Shown here: positions 48,786-60,905 of the stretch, in pieces
How the letters are laid out: every line of letters begins with the position of its first letter
Numbering within the stretch: the stretch's first letter is position 1
Origin: Apostichopus japonicus
Taxonomy: Eukaryota; Echinodermata; Holothuroidea; Aspidochirotida; Stichopodidae
Direction: 5' to 3'
NCBI RefSeq assembly: GCF_037975245.1
Contig: NC_092569.1
Coordinates: 28,619,668 to 28,683,667, forward strand
DNA length: 64,000 nucleotides
Program-made: the position numbers and the translations under genes
The notes under the pieces: generated by a model
The model's database searches: none
The model's input: only the letters and a program-made list of their open reading frames with translations
Told to the model about the DNA's origin: nothing

Positions 48786-50127
48786 AAATTTTTGGATACT
48801 CCAAAATTTTAACATCACACTGCTTTAACTTATCATTATCTCAAAAAGGTAGTGTACTGTAAGCACATTCACTAATATTCATTGACTTCAATAAATGGTC
48901 TTCATATATCTCAAAGGTTAACATCTTGGTTACGAATTATTAAAATAATCATATGTTATATACATAGACACTATTTCCTTGAAATTGAAGTGTACCTCTT
49001 CAATATTGATGACATCATATGATGTAATCTAAAAAAAGTATCATTAAGGTATCTCAAAGTTACATGACACAGCAAAATATGCAGTATCTCTTACAAAATA
49101 CATTTATGCATTTCATACATCAATAATACATTTACATCAAAAGTGAAATCATGCCGTGATTGGGGAGAGATCAGAGAATACTGGACTTAGTTATCTTTTA
49201 ACTGAACAGAACACCTTAGCGTTCCATAAAAAAATTTCGTATATTAAAAACGAACCCTAAAATATTACAAACTCATTTACAAAACCTCCTCTTTAATGAA
49301 GGCATAGTTTCAAAACTGCTTTGAAACCTTGTGAATCATATACATCCACTTCAAGAAAATCAAGAAAATGTGACTCGATAGCATGGTGTCCCTAGGTATG
49401 CACTCCGAAATGATCTAGTAAAGTACCAAAGTACTAGATATTCGATACCATAAAAGAGACCCCATAGACTATGACATCAACAAATCTTTCTTCAAATTTA
49501 CATAATAAGTAACATCTTGACTTTTCAACTTTTTGCTTCATGAAGAAATTAAACTTTTGCATGAATATTTGAGGAAAAGAAAATATATACATAATTTCCT
49601 CAAAAGATCTATACTTTCATTTGCTTCGATAACTGTTGCTGTAAGCAAAAGTTGCACATCTTCAATGCTGTCTCTGAATAGCCTTCAATATAACATCAAT
49701 GATGCAATGTAAATATCCTTAAAATATTTCTCAATATATGAAAACCCATGTTGCTAATATTCCGGATATGTTCTAATTGCCGGGTAAACGTTTGAACGAA
49801 TTCATAAGGAGAAATAATGTATACTCATTACACATTTGTTATAAAAGATGAAACTAGGTCACTTAGTGGTGTTTTTAACAATACACCATACAGTACAATG
49901 ACTTCCACTTAAAAGGTATGCAGGTAATTGCCATGATGCATTCCATTCATACAATCGTGGGTAAAACACCTGTTCATCTGAACTTAAGGCAATATGCAGT
50001 TATACATACTTAACCATATAATGTTTGCAACATCCTGCCTGGATTGCCTGTAATGTTCAATTCCTTTTCATGGAGAAAATTCATTATTTCCCCTGTGTTG
50101 GAATATTTTCCTACATTCCACCAAAAA
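48786..50127. other. Noncoding interval between pol and the 3' LTR
   Basis: About 1.3 kb, AT-rich, with no frame of note. An env gene would sit here in an errantivirus-type element but is absent. Confidence 0.7.
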
Positions 50128-51420
50128 TCATGAACTCTTAAAGCCTGAAGGAAAACATGGTGTCTGATAGGTGACCAGAACCTGTAATTCACCCAATTTG
50201 TATCGAGCACGTTGGACTTTCATGTCTCCTTGTGGAGCATTTGCAAAAACTTTCTTTTGCCTTAATATGCTATCTTTGATGGAAGGATATGGAATTGCTA
50301 ATCCTTCATTATGTGCTCTATTCTCCAGAAAGGATGCAACATTCATTGGCTTAGTGCTCATAAGACACATGACATGATCTGAAGTTACCCCTGGCAAAAT
50401 GTTACCAAACTCATCATGAAACTCAATATGTGCATCTTGCATGACATTAACATTTTCTGCATTAGAAGTGTTACTACTCAAAACATTTCTCATTCGAGCA
50501 AGCTTTTCACTTGATGGACCTTTTGTTTTCAAGACCTGACGCAATTTCTGAATGTTGGTGATATTCTTAGTTTCAGAAGATGCTCTTACAAAACATGGTT
50601 TAAGCCTGTTATAATTGAATACATCACTAAGAATTTCTCCTTTGAGAGTGGTCAACAAATAATGAGTCCTATCCAAAACTTGATGGATCACTAGTGGTCC
50701 ACACCATTCTGCAGCAATTTTGCGAGAGTTCGCAGTCAAGGAGGAAGACGTTGGCTTATATAGATACACTAATTGACCCGTTGAATAAATTGCACCCTTG
50801 TCCAGTTTTGCACTTATCTTAACATTTTGAGCATCTTGTTGCTTCTTTTGTAAGACTAACATTACCCTAGACAAATGATCAAATCGTTTCTTTAACAATG
50901 CAGCATATTCTCCATGAGATTGTGATAATCCTGCCATTGGATTGAATGATAAATTTGTAAGATTTGGTGGCTTACGTCCAAATGCAAGTTCAAATGGGCT
51001 ATAGCTACCTAACTGAGGAGAGGAAAATGTGTTATATGCATAAGCTGATGTTGGGACAAATCGTACCCAATCCGTACCAAACTGATTTAAGTTCACTTTG
51101 AGGAAATTTGAAAGTGTCTGAATGTGTCTTTCAACCTGTAAGCTTCCATGATTGTTTACACTGATGAACTTTTGTTCAATGCCTCAAGCCTTACTTAAGA
51201 GCTCCACTAATTTTCCTGTAAGGGAAGCTGCCGCATCACTTATAATACAAGACGGTGGACCAAAGGTTGTGACTACCCTCTGCAATAATGCCTCACATAT
51301 TGTTTCAGCATCGAGAGTCTTAAGAGAAACACATACAACAAATGTAGTGACCTCATCACAAACAACCATCAAATGTTTAAATCCTGTAGCCGTTGTGGGC
51401 ATAGTCTTGAAATCCAGACT
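50128..51420 (-). pseudogene. pol: Integrase core and C-terminal domain of the Ty3/gypsy element, with internal TGA
   Basis: After the frameshift the integrase catalytic core continues in one frame: the first Asp in SLDFKTMP, the second in CIISDAA, then a TGA at 51184-51186, then HNHGSLQVERHIQTL with the catalytic Glu. The DDE residues are all present; only the frameshift and the TGA break the chain. The C-terminal part has the GPY/F-like module (AAEWCGPLVIHQVLDRTHYL). The frame ends at 50128 and no chromodomain or envelope is seen. The TGA may derive from CGA by CpG decay, which is a guess. Confidence 0.9.
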
Positions 51421-54400
51421 AAGTAATCAGGAATGCGAGCATGATATTGTCTCAATTTGTCCGGTTTTTTACGGAATTCTTGACAACGGAGACATGCCTG
51501 AATATAATTACTGATGCGTTGAAACATATTGCGCAGATAGAAATGCTGTCTAATGGTCAAATATGTACGCATTACACCCTGATGATTACTTAACAAGTCA
51601 TCATGATATCGAGATATTATTTGTTCTACCATAGTCTCAGGTACGACTAACTGAAGAGTCATCTTAGCATCATTAGTCTCATGCAAAAATATCCTGAATA
51701 ACAAACTATTACATAACAAATAATCCTCTGCTTGAGAACGAACAGTTCTAGCATGCTTAACATTACTTGGAATAATATCATGTGCAAGAAAATCATAAAT
51801 TGGTTTGTAGTAAGGACAAGTTTGTTGTTGAATTTGCAACTCTTTTACATCAAATGGCAGATCATAGTTTTTGATCAGCTTTCCTTGAATTGCCTTCATG
51901 ACTTTATTCAATTCCTTTTGTTTTGGAATGTGCCCTGTAACCAAATGATCAATGTTTGTTATGACTGGCTTTGGCTGAACAAATAATTCTGGTGGTGGTT
52001 CTCTGATTACCTCTTGCACTCTATGTCTATTCTGATCCACTAATCTTGGCTCTGTAGGTTGAGAAACACTTGCAAAATTTGGCACAACTAATATGTCAGG
52101 ACTATATGTATGTCTATTTTCACTAGGCATAGTAATAGTAGGCCTTTCAATATATGTTTCTCTCTTGTCATTAAAAACAACTGGTGTAATCCTCTTTTGT
52201 GACTCAGATTGTGGTCTCTGTGTAACATGATCATTAGAATGTGTTGCCTTAGGAACGGATGTCCTATTAACTCTATTTGTTGATTCTTTGGCTGAGGAAT
52301 CCTGCTTGGACTCCTTAGTGACTTTATTTGGAAATAAATCTGGAATTTTGACTCCCATTGACCTTGCCTTTGACCTTGTCATGATTGGATTAAATGTCTC
52401 CTTAGGTGGAGTTGAAAAATCCTCACAAGAATTGACCTCTTGAGCAACCTGATCTATTTCAGAGTGAAATTCCTGTGGTGCTCTAGACAAATAATCTGCC
52501 AAAACCAATTCTGAGCCTTTCTTATAACCAACCTGAAATGTATATTCTGACAATTTGAACAGAAGCTTACGTAGGCGTGAAGTTGCTGGTTCTTGTTTTG
52601 ATTTAAACAATTCAACAATGGCAGAGTGATCAACATATGCCTCAAATTCTACATTTTGCAATAAATGTTTGAATGCTGTCACATTAATAAATAGACCCAT
52701 CATTTCTAATTCAGTGACACTATACCTCTGACATGCTGGTGGTAATATCTTAGAGTAATATGCAATAATATTCTCTTTGCCATTAAGTCTTTGTGTCAGG
52801 TATGATCCTGTTGCTACGCGTGATGTGTCGCTATATAATACAAAACGACCATATTTCTGTGGCATATGCAATATAGGTGGATTACACAACAACTCTTTAA
52901 TACTTTGAAATGCACACTGATGTTCCTCTGTCCATTTAAATACCTTTCTCTTACGACTCAAATGATGTAATGGTCTCAATAGTGCTTGAATATTTGGGAA
53001 AAACGAAGCCACATAATTAACTGCACCTACAAATCGTCTTACTGCCTTAACATTGCGTGGTTTCGGTGTGTTCCTAATCGCTGCACATCTGTCATGCAAA
53101 GGTTGGATACAAGCCTCACCTTCTGTGGTTATTGAGAGCAAATGTCCCATATATCGGACTGAATTTTGGAAAATGCTACACTTTTTCGGAGAGATTTTCA
53201 ATCCGTTGTCCATTAAAACCTTAAAAATTGCCTGTAGGTGTTGTTTGTGAGATCGTTTGTCTGCACTGTACACAATAATATCGTCATGATGAGCAATACA
53301 GAACTTATTTGAATTTGGGATCGTTGCCAAAATATCATTAATTTGCGACTGAAAGATCGCTGGAGATAAATTCAATCCCTGTGGTAAGCGTTTATAATAA
53401 TAATGCTTTCCTCCATGAAATGAAGCAATACCTGTATATTGTTGTGCATGAACACTGAGTGGCAGACAGAAGAATGCAGACTTTAAATCAAGAACACCCA
53501 AAATTTTGGCTCCAGAGTACCCTATGGTACGGATAGTCTCATTCAGTAATGGAAATGGGTGATTGAGACGTTTTATTCTACTGTTCAAGTAGCGAAAATC
53601 TGTGACAACTCGCACTAATTTGTCAAGCTCACTGGCGACAATGACTTTGTCCTCATCTGAAAGTCTATAGGGACGTATGTAAAATGGCTCATCATTAGTA
53701 AGCGTAACATCAGCCTCATAATTTGGACAGTGAGATAATTCACCATACAGGGAAAATGCATCTCTATGTGAGTCTAGAAATTCATAAATGCTTTCTGTTT
53801 CTGAAGCATTTAGAATACTTTGTTCCAAATTAATGTTTTCTCTCATGATTTCCTGTTCGGATTTGGAAACCAGGGGATCATCGGCTGTCAAATGTGGATA
53901 TCGATGTAAATTATATCGTGTAATTTCATCACGATTCTCTTTAGAGTTAGAATTGGTTTGAAAAAGAGACGGTTTTTCGATGTCTCTCATGACATTGAGA
54001 AAATCTAGAGAATCAGTAGGTATGTCTTCTGTGACCGTAATGATATCTGCTAAATCTAAATGAGCCACTGTGCGAGAAGGATGCAGAAAAATTTTCCGGT
54101 TACCCATGTTCCGTAGTAGAATCTTTGTTCTACCTTTATGCATTTTCACTAACATTCGTGAAGGACACATACGAGATATTAGAGGAAACGGTTTAATAAC
54201 CACATCTGCATTTCGTGCATATAGTGGAAGACGTCCCTGTACAGTAATGTATCTTTGCTGACCTGGGTAAATAACAAATCTCTGCACAGGCCCAAGGAAA
54301 ACTTTGGCTTGTTTAATTCTAAAACAGTTTGTTGTAAAGTCCAAAGATCCATTCAATTCCTTCAGAGTTTGACTACCTAATATTAAGTCAATACCTGTCA

Positions 54401-54785
54401 GGTTTGCAGCAATTAAAGCAGAAAGCTGAAATTCATGACCCTGAATTTTGACCTGAAATGTTATCATGCTATACGCATGAATAAACTGACCATTACCCAA
54501 CTTTAGGTTTACTACATCAACTGAGACTGGTTGTATAGAGGATAAATACTTTGAATTTTGCACTGTAGACGAAGAAATGATAGAGCGTGTCGCTCCACTA
54601 TCAAACAACAGTGAAATTCCTTTACCATCATGTAAAGTACCTCTTACAAAATTACGTGTGTCCAGTTGAATATCCACATTACGGTCGTTCCCTGTATATC
54701 TAGAACTAGGAATATTACTATTCTTCCAAATATTATTTGCTTTACGTTTCGATCTTCCCTTACTTGGTACTTTGTCTGGAGTCAC
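51369..54785 (-). pseudogene. pol: pol of the Ty3/gypsy element: protease, RT, RNase H, integrase zinc domain
   Basis: An 1138-codon frame, open upstream of its first listed codon (a GTG), in the -1 frame relative to the end of gag. Aspartic protease: FDSGATRS at residues 61-68 and IDLILGSQTL near 132-141. RT: motif A VLDLKSAFF (Asp 433) and LPQGLNLSP (467-475). The catalytic box is HHDD at 499-502 where YxDD is usual. Between DKLV and RVVTDFRYLN (residue 391, near 53615) the roughly 25-30 residues normally linking these blocks are absent, an apparent in-frame deletion. RNase H at 645-770 keeps Asp, Glu, Asp (YSDTS, TELEM, VDHSA). After a hydrophilic linker with MTRSKAR comes the integrase HHCC zinc domain (His 1060, His 1067, Cys 1097, Cys 1100). 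A frameshift at 51420-51425 ends the frame before the integrase core. Confidence 0.93.
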
Positions 54786-54814
54786 TGTATGATGAGTGCT
54801 ATCATAAGTGCTCC

Positions 54815-55766
54815 CTAATGAAAATTCTGTGTTGGTACTCTCTTTACATCAGCCTCCATTTCATGGCTTAGGCGAATTTGACAATATTGTGCAAAATGAC
54901 CTCGATTTTGGCAGTAGTAACATGTAATTGAAGGATTAAAATATGGTAACCTTCTCCTGTTATCATTTTGACCTGTCCTAGGACCACGAGAATCACGAGA
55001 ACTATATCTTTGCCTCATATCTTTTGGATTGTCTTGCGATTCTGACCTACGTGACTGATCAAACTTGGTCTCTAACTCCTGAATTTTATTACACAACTCG
55101 TGTATCTCAGAAGATGCAGAAATAGTAGGAGTCTGAACAGAAGACGCTTTGTCGTGCATTGCCATAAATAGTTCGGAAGAAACTGGGGGTTGACTTTGTA
55201 TTTGTAAGTCAAAATAGCACTGTACTTTCATGACCAAATCTGCAATTGTTGCTTTTGGTGATGCAGACATTAACACTGCTGAGCGACATTGCAAAGGCAG
55301 GGTCGAGATGAATTTATCTTTAATTTGATCATCGCCATAACTTAATTGTGCTGCAGCTTTGGAAATTTTGGCCAAATGAGCTTGAGCTGTATCACCTGGC
55401 GTATAAGCTTAATGCGTGAAATGCCTGTGATTTTGCATAGGAAGAAGTCCCTGGACTGAAACGAGCAAGGAATTGTGTGCGCAGATCAGCAATAGTTGAA
55501 AAATTTTTGTTTTCAATCCATAGTCTGGCTTGGCCTTTAAGTGTTCGCTTAAATATGCGACATATTTCATTTAATTCTTCCGCTACAGGGGTGGTTTGGG
55601 ACGGCAATTTATGCACCTCTAAATAATCTTCAAATCCCAAATAATGAGCTTCGGCTAAATCTGCATCAATTACATCGCCCTGAAATCGTGATGGCAAAAA
55701 ATCAGTGGGCCTATGTTTCTGCATAACATTAACAGAGGTAAAAGTTTCCTGTTCACTGACGGACAT
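54815..55766 (-). pseudogene. gag: gag of the Ty3/gypsy element, frameshifted
   Basis: Gag is the structural protein of the virus-like particle and carries the RNA-binding knuckle. The first frame (55766-55392, 124 codons) starts MSVSEQETF and shows the capsid-type segment LKGQARLWIENKNFSTIADL. It runs into a stop right after FHALSLYAR. The second frame (to 54815) continues with a one-base shift near 55410, where the family-typical TPGDTAQAHLAKI appears. It ends with a CCHC zinc knuckle (CYYCQNRGHFAQYC) about 35 residues before the TAG. The gag stop lies just downstream of AATTTTC, and pol is open in the -1 frame across that point. Confidence 0.88.
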
Positions 55767-56396
55767 TATGCCGAATACAATTGGGCTAGTTACGAATATA
55801 CAACATGTGCCTATACTTAATTGAACACACTATCGGCCGTAATACAAATAACAAATATGCAATACATGGACACGATTAAAATAACTTATCGGTACACTCT
55901 GATCTCAAATAGGGGTTGTTGGGATACAAATTGGAATGATTTCACTCACCCTTAAGTTTAACTAAGAACTGGTAGTGGAACTGCAAACGATGATTGAAGT
56001 CCCTCGGTTAGTAGTAGTAGTAGCGGCAGGTAGTAGCGGTAGCAGGTGGGCCTACATCTCGTAAGAACTTCAGATTCGTTGGCCGTTAACATCGGGTAGA
56101 GTCTAGATCGCGAAAATGTTCAGTTCTGATGTTTTGAGCTGTAGTATGACTAACCACGTACTAGTTGCGCGAATGTTCAAACGCGAACTGCATGCTGGGT
56201 TGATTAAGGTTGGTGTACAGACTTAGGCTAGTATAGGCTGACTTCCCTCGTAGAGTGTGTATGTTAGGCTAGGTCGTGAACATACGTTGTGTTCCTCGTT
56301 AGGTCTTCGGGCCAAAAAAAAAATCCTTCTGTTCGTTATTGATCGTAACGAACGAAAGTTGTGAAAAGTTCCGTTACCGTTTTGTTCCTGAAGAAA
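55767..56396 (-). other. Leader between 5' LTR and gag
   Basis: About 630 bp without a long frame. It contains a short AGTAGTAGTAGT-type repeat near 56010. Confidence 0.7.
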
Positions 56397-56413
56397 GCAA
56401 CCGATCTCCACCA
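56397..56413 (-). other. Primer-binding site
   Basis: TGGTGGAGATCGGTTGC starts directly after the 5' LTR on the minus strand, with the usual TGG that pairs with a tRNA CCA end. The tRNA was not identified. Confidence 0.65.
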
Positions 56414-57151
56414 TGTAATATTGTGACGAGCCCGGCTCCTCCGATAGTAAAACTATATCGGGACTCGCGATAGAAAGGTACTGGGATATCTTGATGCCGT
56501 ATTTATGCTTTTTCAGGAGATGTCTCGAACGGAAGAAAACAATGAGTTCACAGAAAAACAATATGACAAGATCGGATTTGATTAGTGATTCGGTATAATT
56601 TCTTCTCTGTCGATTCTCTTTACAAATAAAACTAAATTACAATGATTTGACTTGACTTGACTTGACTCCGTCAATTAAACAATTAAAAGGAGTGATGAAA
56701 TGGTAACGAAGCAATGACGAAGCGACGAACTGATCACGGAGCGCTGACGGAGTGATAAACTTTCGGCCCCCTTTTACTTTTATACCTTACTTCTATAAAA
56801 TCCCTCTGCGCACAATCAGTAGGCAGCCAATAACCTGACCATCCTGTATTAACTTAACGATATAAAAATAAGTGCACTGGCACTGATCTGCCCTGATTGG
56901 TTGGGAGTTTGGAAGTCCATCCCCTTTCTATGGAAACTTCCATACCACGTGAGAGAACCTTCTCGAATGTTCCACAGACATAATGGAATCTATTTTGGGA
57001 AAAGGCCCTGTACCAAGATTCAATAAGATAGTTAAAAACTTCTCGTGGGAAAACTGAATCCATGACCTAGATAAATACATAAGAGGCCTGTAAGGTGTCT
57101 CGATGGAGTGTTTCGGTAACATCAAAGAGATGGTATCACTATTTCATAACA
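56414..57151 (-). repeat. 5' LTR of the Ty3/gypsy element
   Basis: 738 bp. A TATA box (TATAAAAG on the minus strand) lies at 56777-56784, upstream of the likely transcription start. TGACTTGACTTGACT-type short repeats lie inside. Confidence 0.95.
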
Positions 57152-59713
57152 GTACAATCATCGCACATAAACAGTTAACTGTATTCAAACAACTCCGTAC
57201 TGGCATTACCAATTTTTAACCCAGATTTGAATTTCTTCCAAACCCTTCAGGGGATGAGCAAACGATCTTGCTAGTCAGTGTTTTACTGCTTGATGTCGCA
57301 TTTGAGGCTAATCTAACATCAAAGGCGTTTAATTTTAAGGTCTACTGTATCTGTATACAGTGGGCTAGTAAGTGCAACTTCTTTATAGGCCAGGCCAGAC
57401 GTAACGGTTTAGCCTTTTACTAACTTCCATAGCAACCGAACCCAAAATCATCCGTTTTGAAATAACCATCAAATTACAGAGTTTGGCCTCTTCAAAAATC
57501 TGTCAGTACGGCGTACAATGAATTTAAGGCTATAACAGTAGATTTAAGTGGACTGTCATTTAGTTTGTTTTTGTCTCACAACCGTTACCGCATCTTGTCT
57601 GCAGTGTTGGTCAAATCGGTTCAAAGAAAATGAAATGGGTTCACGAATAGCATCGTTTGGTAGTGTTTCTGTTAAGAAGGGCAACGCTCTGACAAACACA
57701 TACATGTACGTACTACCCGCCCAATAGCAACTTGATATATCGGAAATCTCGGGTCACCGTTAAGTCTCCGACCATTCACATCACATTTACTGAGAATGCA
57801 GGATAAATTCTTAAGACTGCATGCCGACTTGAAGTATGAGTAAAGGAGTGTTCACACTAAGGGAATTAATTTCCCTTGAGGACTTGAAGTACGGGTGCAT
57901 TCTTAAATGTGAACAAGGCCAAGCTGCTGTTAAATGATTTTAGCCCATCATTTATGCAGCTTTTGACAAGTGTTAACCTAACTTTTCACTAAAACTTTGA
58001 TAGAATGTGGATAGGTCATGTTAATGAAGTGTTTTTTTTCCAGAATAATTGACTGAATGTCCTCTTCAAATTTGTAAAAGGTTACAGGAATGTGACAGTC
58101 AGTTTCACTGCCAAAAGTGTAACCAACATAAATGATACTGTAACTAGCAGTCAGAATGGCTAATGGCTACGCAATGTTAATCATTTCTTTTTGGTTTAAT
58201 ATTTCATATGCAATTAGCCAAAACAGTGTGAATTTAACCAAATGATTTTTAATGGATACAGTATTGTCTCCAAGTTATCATGAATGGCAGCAAAAGCAGT
58301 CACAGTTCTAGTATCATGAATGTCATTAAAATATTATCAACATATCCTTCTAATGTTTTTCATACTTTCCAAGGTAAGTTCTATGTGTTTTAGCATGAAT
58401 CAAGCCTTCTGGGTTGTGTAAACGTTTAGCGTCACCTCCGAAACAAAAGAGACTGAAGGTATATACAATATGTTGTATGTGAGATAATCATTTGCAATAT
58501 GAGTGCCACAGTAAGAGACTTCAGCCCAATGTTTACAATTGCTTTTTAAATGCCCTTACTGTATTTGCTTTACCTGACATTTACCTATTTTTTATAACAT
58601 AAAACTATTGTATTCTGTGTTCTGTATTCTTTCACTTGTTTCACTAGTTGTACAGGTAGTTGATGTACATTCTCTGCTACTTGGCAGAGATATTATTTAT
58701 TTAAATCAGTGTTTCATTAAAGATGTTATGAATATTCATTGAGTTAAAGTGTTTAATTCTTTGTTAATTAGCAAAAAAGCCTTTACAACAACTTGTAAAC
58801 ATTTTTGTCAAATCCGAAACACATGTAAAATGTTAACGTCACCTCCGAAACACGTAAGTGGGAAAATTCCAACTTTTGCAAAACTGTATGGATTTTTGTG
58901 CAACTTGGATTGGATATTAGCCCTCTGTAAGGAGACATTATTTAGGGTGTTTGACTTGGCCTTATCTTTTTATTAAATAGTTTAAAGTTAAAATTAAGAA
59001 AAACAATCCTTGATTCCCAATAAATTTTCAGTTAACATGGAAATATCTGCAATAGTAATAAAAAAATTCTGCCAAATCCTTTTCATTTTTAAGTAACATA
59101 TAATGATAAGCATTTTAAAGTTTACTTGAAACAGAGTACTGTTTTAACACTGTGTAAATATGGTTGCTTAAAAAATAAATCTTTTTGCTTAAAGTTTCCT
59201 AGAGTCATACAGTCACCGAAAAATTACACCCATAAACGTATATGTTTAAGCTCCGAAAAGTTGAAGTTACAAAAATTTGAACCCTTTAACATGTGATGTT
59301 AGTAAAAATTTTAATATGGTGTTTGAAATTTTGGCCCTGAGTGTACAAAAGTTACACCACTGATTGTGAAAATGACCATATAGCTTCATATTATTACAGT
59401 AGTTGTATTATTTTGGTTGATCTTTAGAAACTGGGTCAGTCCATTGAGAAAATTAAATTAAACATGTTACACCTAATTTTTCCCTTACTTTGAATGTTTT
59501 TATGAATTTTTGGAAGTAGTTTACACTGATTTAATACCAACACCTTTTTAAGGAATATTTCAGGCCAGATTTTGAAAAAGATCTGGCCAAATTTTGAAAA
59601 AGATCCAGCCGGATTTTGAAAAATATCCAGCCGGAACCGGAACCGGATAATTGCTTCCTATCCGGCCGGATAGTCCGGCCGGAACGGATATCCGGTGCAT
59701 CCCTACCCACAGG

Positions 59714-60536
59714 GCCCTTATACTTTGATATTCCCCAAGGTTAACTATTTTCTTGTGTTGTAATTGTCGCAGCTTATAAAAGTTTATCCTAATCAGTTTC
59801 TTTTATAAGTTGGTTATAGTTCAAATAAATAGAATACTTGATACACCACTTTGAGTACAACATTCAGTGAACGTGTGGTGACCATAATTTGCTACAGTAA
59901 ATTGTGCTTGGAACCTAAATTATGAACAGGATATTGCTGTCTTAAGAATTGATAAAATATCAAGATCTATTAGAAGTATGCAGTGTGATGGTAGCCATTT
60001 TGTGTGGCAGTGTATGTATATCTGTAGTTGGTCAATTTTGTGATTTCAGACATGGTTTGAGCATAAGGAAAGGCAATTTTTGGAACAAGTTGATTATGGT
60101 AGCGTCACGTCATTGCCAATGAACCTACCATTGCAAACTAGGCGTGCAGTATATGTGGGTATGGAGGGTAAAGGGGCTGCGGTAACATTAAATAAAGAAG
60201 CTTCTCTTTTGCATCACTTTAAGCACATATATATGACTCGTTTGTGATCATATTATGTTGTACCTTTCATACGTACATACGTACAATCCCTAACTCACTC
60301 CAATTACATTGCTGTAATTAACTGTACCAATTTCGGATGTTAACTACGTGAAAAATGGGAAGAAAAGTCAGCTTTTTAGGAAACCTTTTTCAGACATTCC
60401 TGAAACATTCCTAAGACATCAGGTGACTATGTGACGTCACTGTTGGTATAACGCACTCACAACAATACTTTTAGTGTGTAAAGTTGTATACTTGAGCTGC
60501 CAAAAACATCAACGATAGTACTCCTTTTTCCCCGAA
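59714..60536. other. Intronic DNA, no gene seen
   Basis: The first 30 bases may continue the interrupted frame at 44642-44791. Otherwise AT-rich. Confidence 0.4.
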
Positions 60537-60700
60537 ATGCCAGAATTCTGTGTTGTTGGAGGTTGTAGTTATACCTCAGCCAACAAAAGCATCAGCTTTT
60601 TTAGCTTTCCCAGTAGAAGAACTGACGTAAAACGCCGTAGACTTTGGATCAATTTTGTGAGATCCACGAGGAAAGATTTGTCAGCACCCGGAGTATCTCA
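60537..60700 (+). pseudogene. THAP zinc-finger domain fragment
   Basis: The frame starts MPEFCVVGGCSYTSANKSIS and continues FFSFPSRRTDVKRRRLW and INFVRSTRKDL. This matches the N-terminal THAP DNA-binding domain (C-x4-C, FxFP, RxxW, RKD), which is found in P-element-type transposases and host regulators. The second zinc ligand pair (CxxHF) does not follow in frame; a possible remnant lies two frames over near 60695. The frame runs on to 60905 without recognisable content. So it is a truncated or frameshifted copy inside the FReD intron. Confidence 0.72.
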
Positions 60701-60905
60701 TGCCCATGAGTCTACATGCATGACCCTGCCTCTGTGTATGCTGCAAATGTCTCATTCTGAGAAACTTATACTTTCGACAGCTGTGGCGGACATAGCTAAT
60801 GTGAAATTGACCCTTTCAAGTCTCCTCGTAAACAGGCCCTGGCCGTTCTTACATGTAACATTATATCATGCATATGTAGACCGTGTATATAGACCGTGCC
60901 TATAG

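Larger units (their letters stand above)
48031..57151 (-). mobile_element. Ty3/gypsy LTR retrotransposon, 9121 bp, defective
   Basis: Two 738-bp LTRs (TG...CA) flank a minus-strand gag-pol with order Gag-PR-RT-RNaseH-IN, which defines Ty3/gypsy. There is no envelope frame; a noncoding stretch of about 1.3 kb lies between the end of pol and the 3' LTR. I count about four differences between the LTRs, so the insertion is recent. Yet gag has a frameshift, pol has an apparent in-frame deletion in RT, a frameshift and a TGA, and the YxDD box reads HHDD. It probably inserted already damaged or moved by complementation. Confidence 0.95.
48027..57155. repeat. 4-bp target duplication of the LTR retrotransposon
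   Basis: GTAC at 48027-48030 and 57152-57155 directly flank the LTRs; a length of four is common for Ty3/gypsy. Confidence 0.85.
47783..57922. mobile_element. Inner inverted-repeat element holding the LTR retrotransposon
   Basis: GGCCTTGTTCACATTTAAGA at 47783 with ATGCA following is the exact reverse complement of the 25 bases ending near 57922. Removing the retrotransposon leaves about 1 kb. This looks like a MITE within the hAT-type element. No clear target duplication was found. Confidence 0.6.
46244..58852. repeat. Interspersed 15-bp motif GTCACCTCCGAAACA
   Basis: Exact on the + strand at 46446, 46619, 46638, 58431 and 58838. Near copies in reverse orientation are at 46244-46260, 46811-46825 and 47193-47206. 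All lie inside the large hAT-type element, in both arms, and I did not meet it elsewhere in the window. Its function is unknown. Confidence 0.8.
44792..59705. mobile_element. Large hAT-type DNA element (14.9 kb; about 5.8 kb without its nested retrotransposon)
   Basis: The inverted termini TAGGGATGCACCGGAT are identical at 44792-44807 and 59690-59705. Both subterminal regions are rich in CCGGCCGGAT and GGAACCGG repeats. A longer inverted similarity lies further in (45869-45901 against 59350-59384: TATGGTCATTTTCACAATCA and GTGGTGTAAC). TAGGG-initial termini with 8-bp duplications are typical of hAT elements. No transposase was recognised in the arms; a 64-codon minus frame at 46065-46259 (MSSPKRQNLATVPWRRKGRK...) is unassigned. 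So it looks non-autonomous. A recurring 15-bp motif in both arms is listed separately. Confidence 0.88.
44784..59713. repeat. 8-bp target duplication of the large hAT element
   Basis: CCCGCAGG at 44784-44791 and CCCACAGG at 59706-59713, seven of eight bases identical, directly abut the termini. Confidence 0.88.

Noticed and set aside
48786-50127. An env gene in the retrotransposon
   Set aside because: No frame of useful length, signal peptide or membrane segment.
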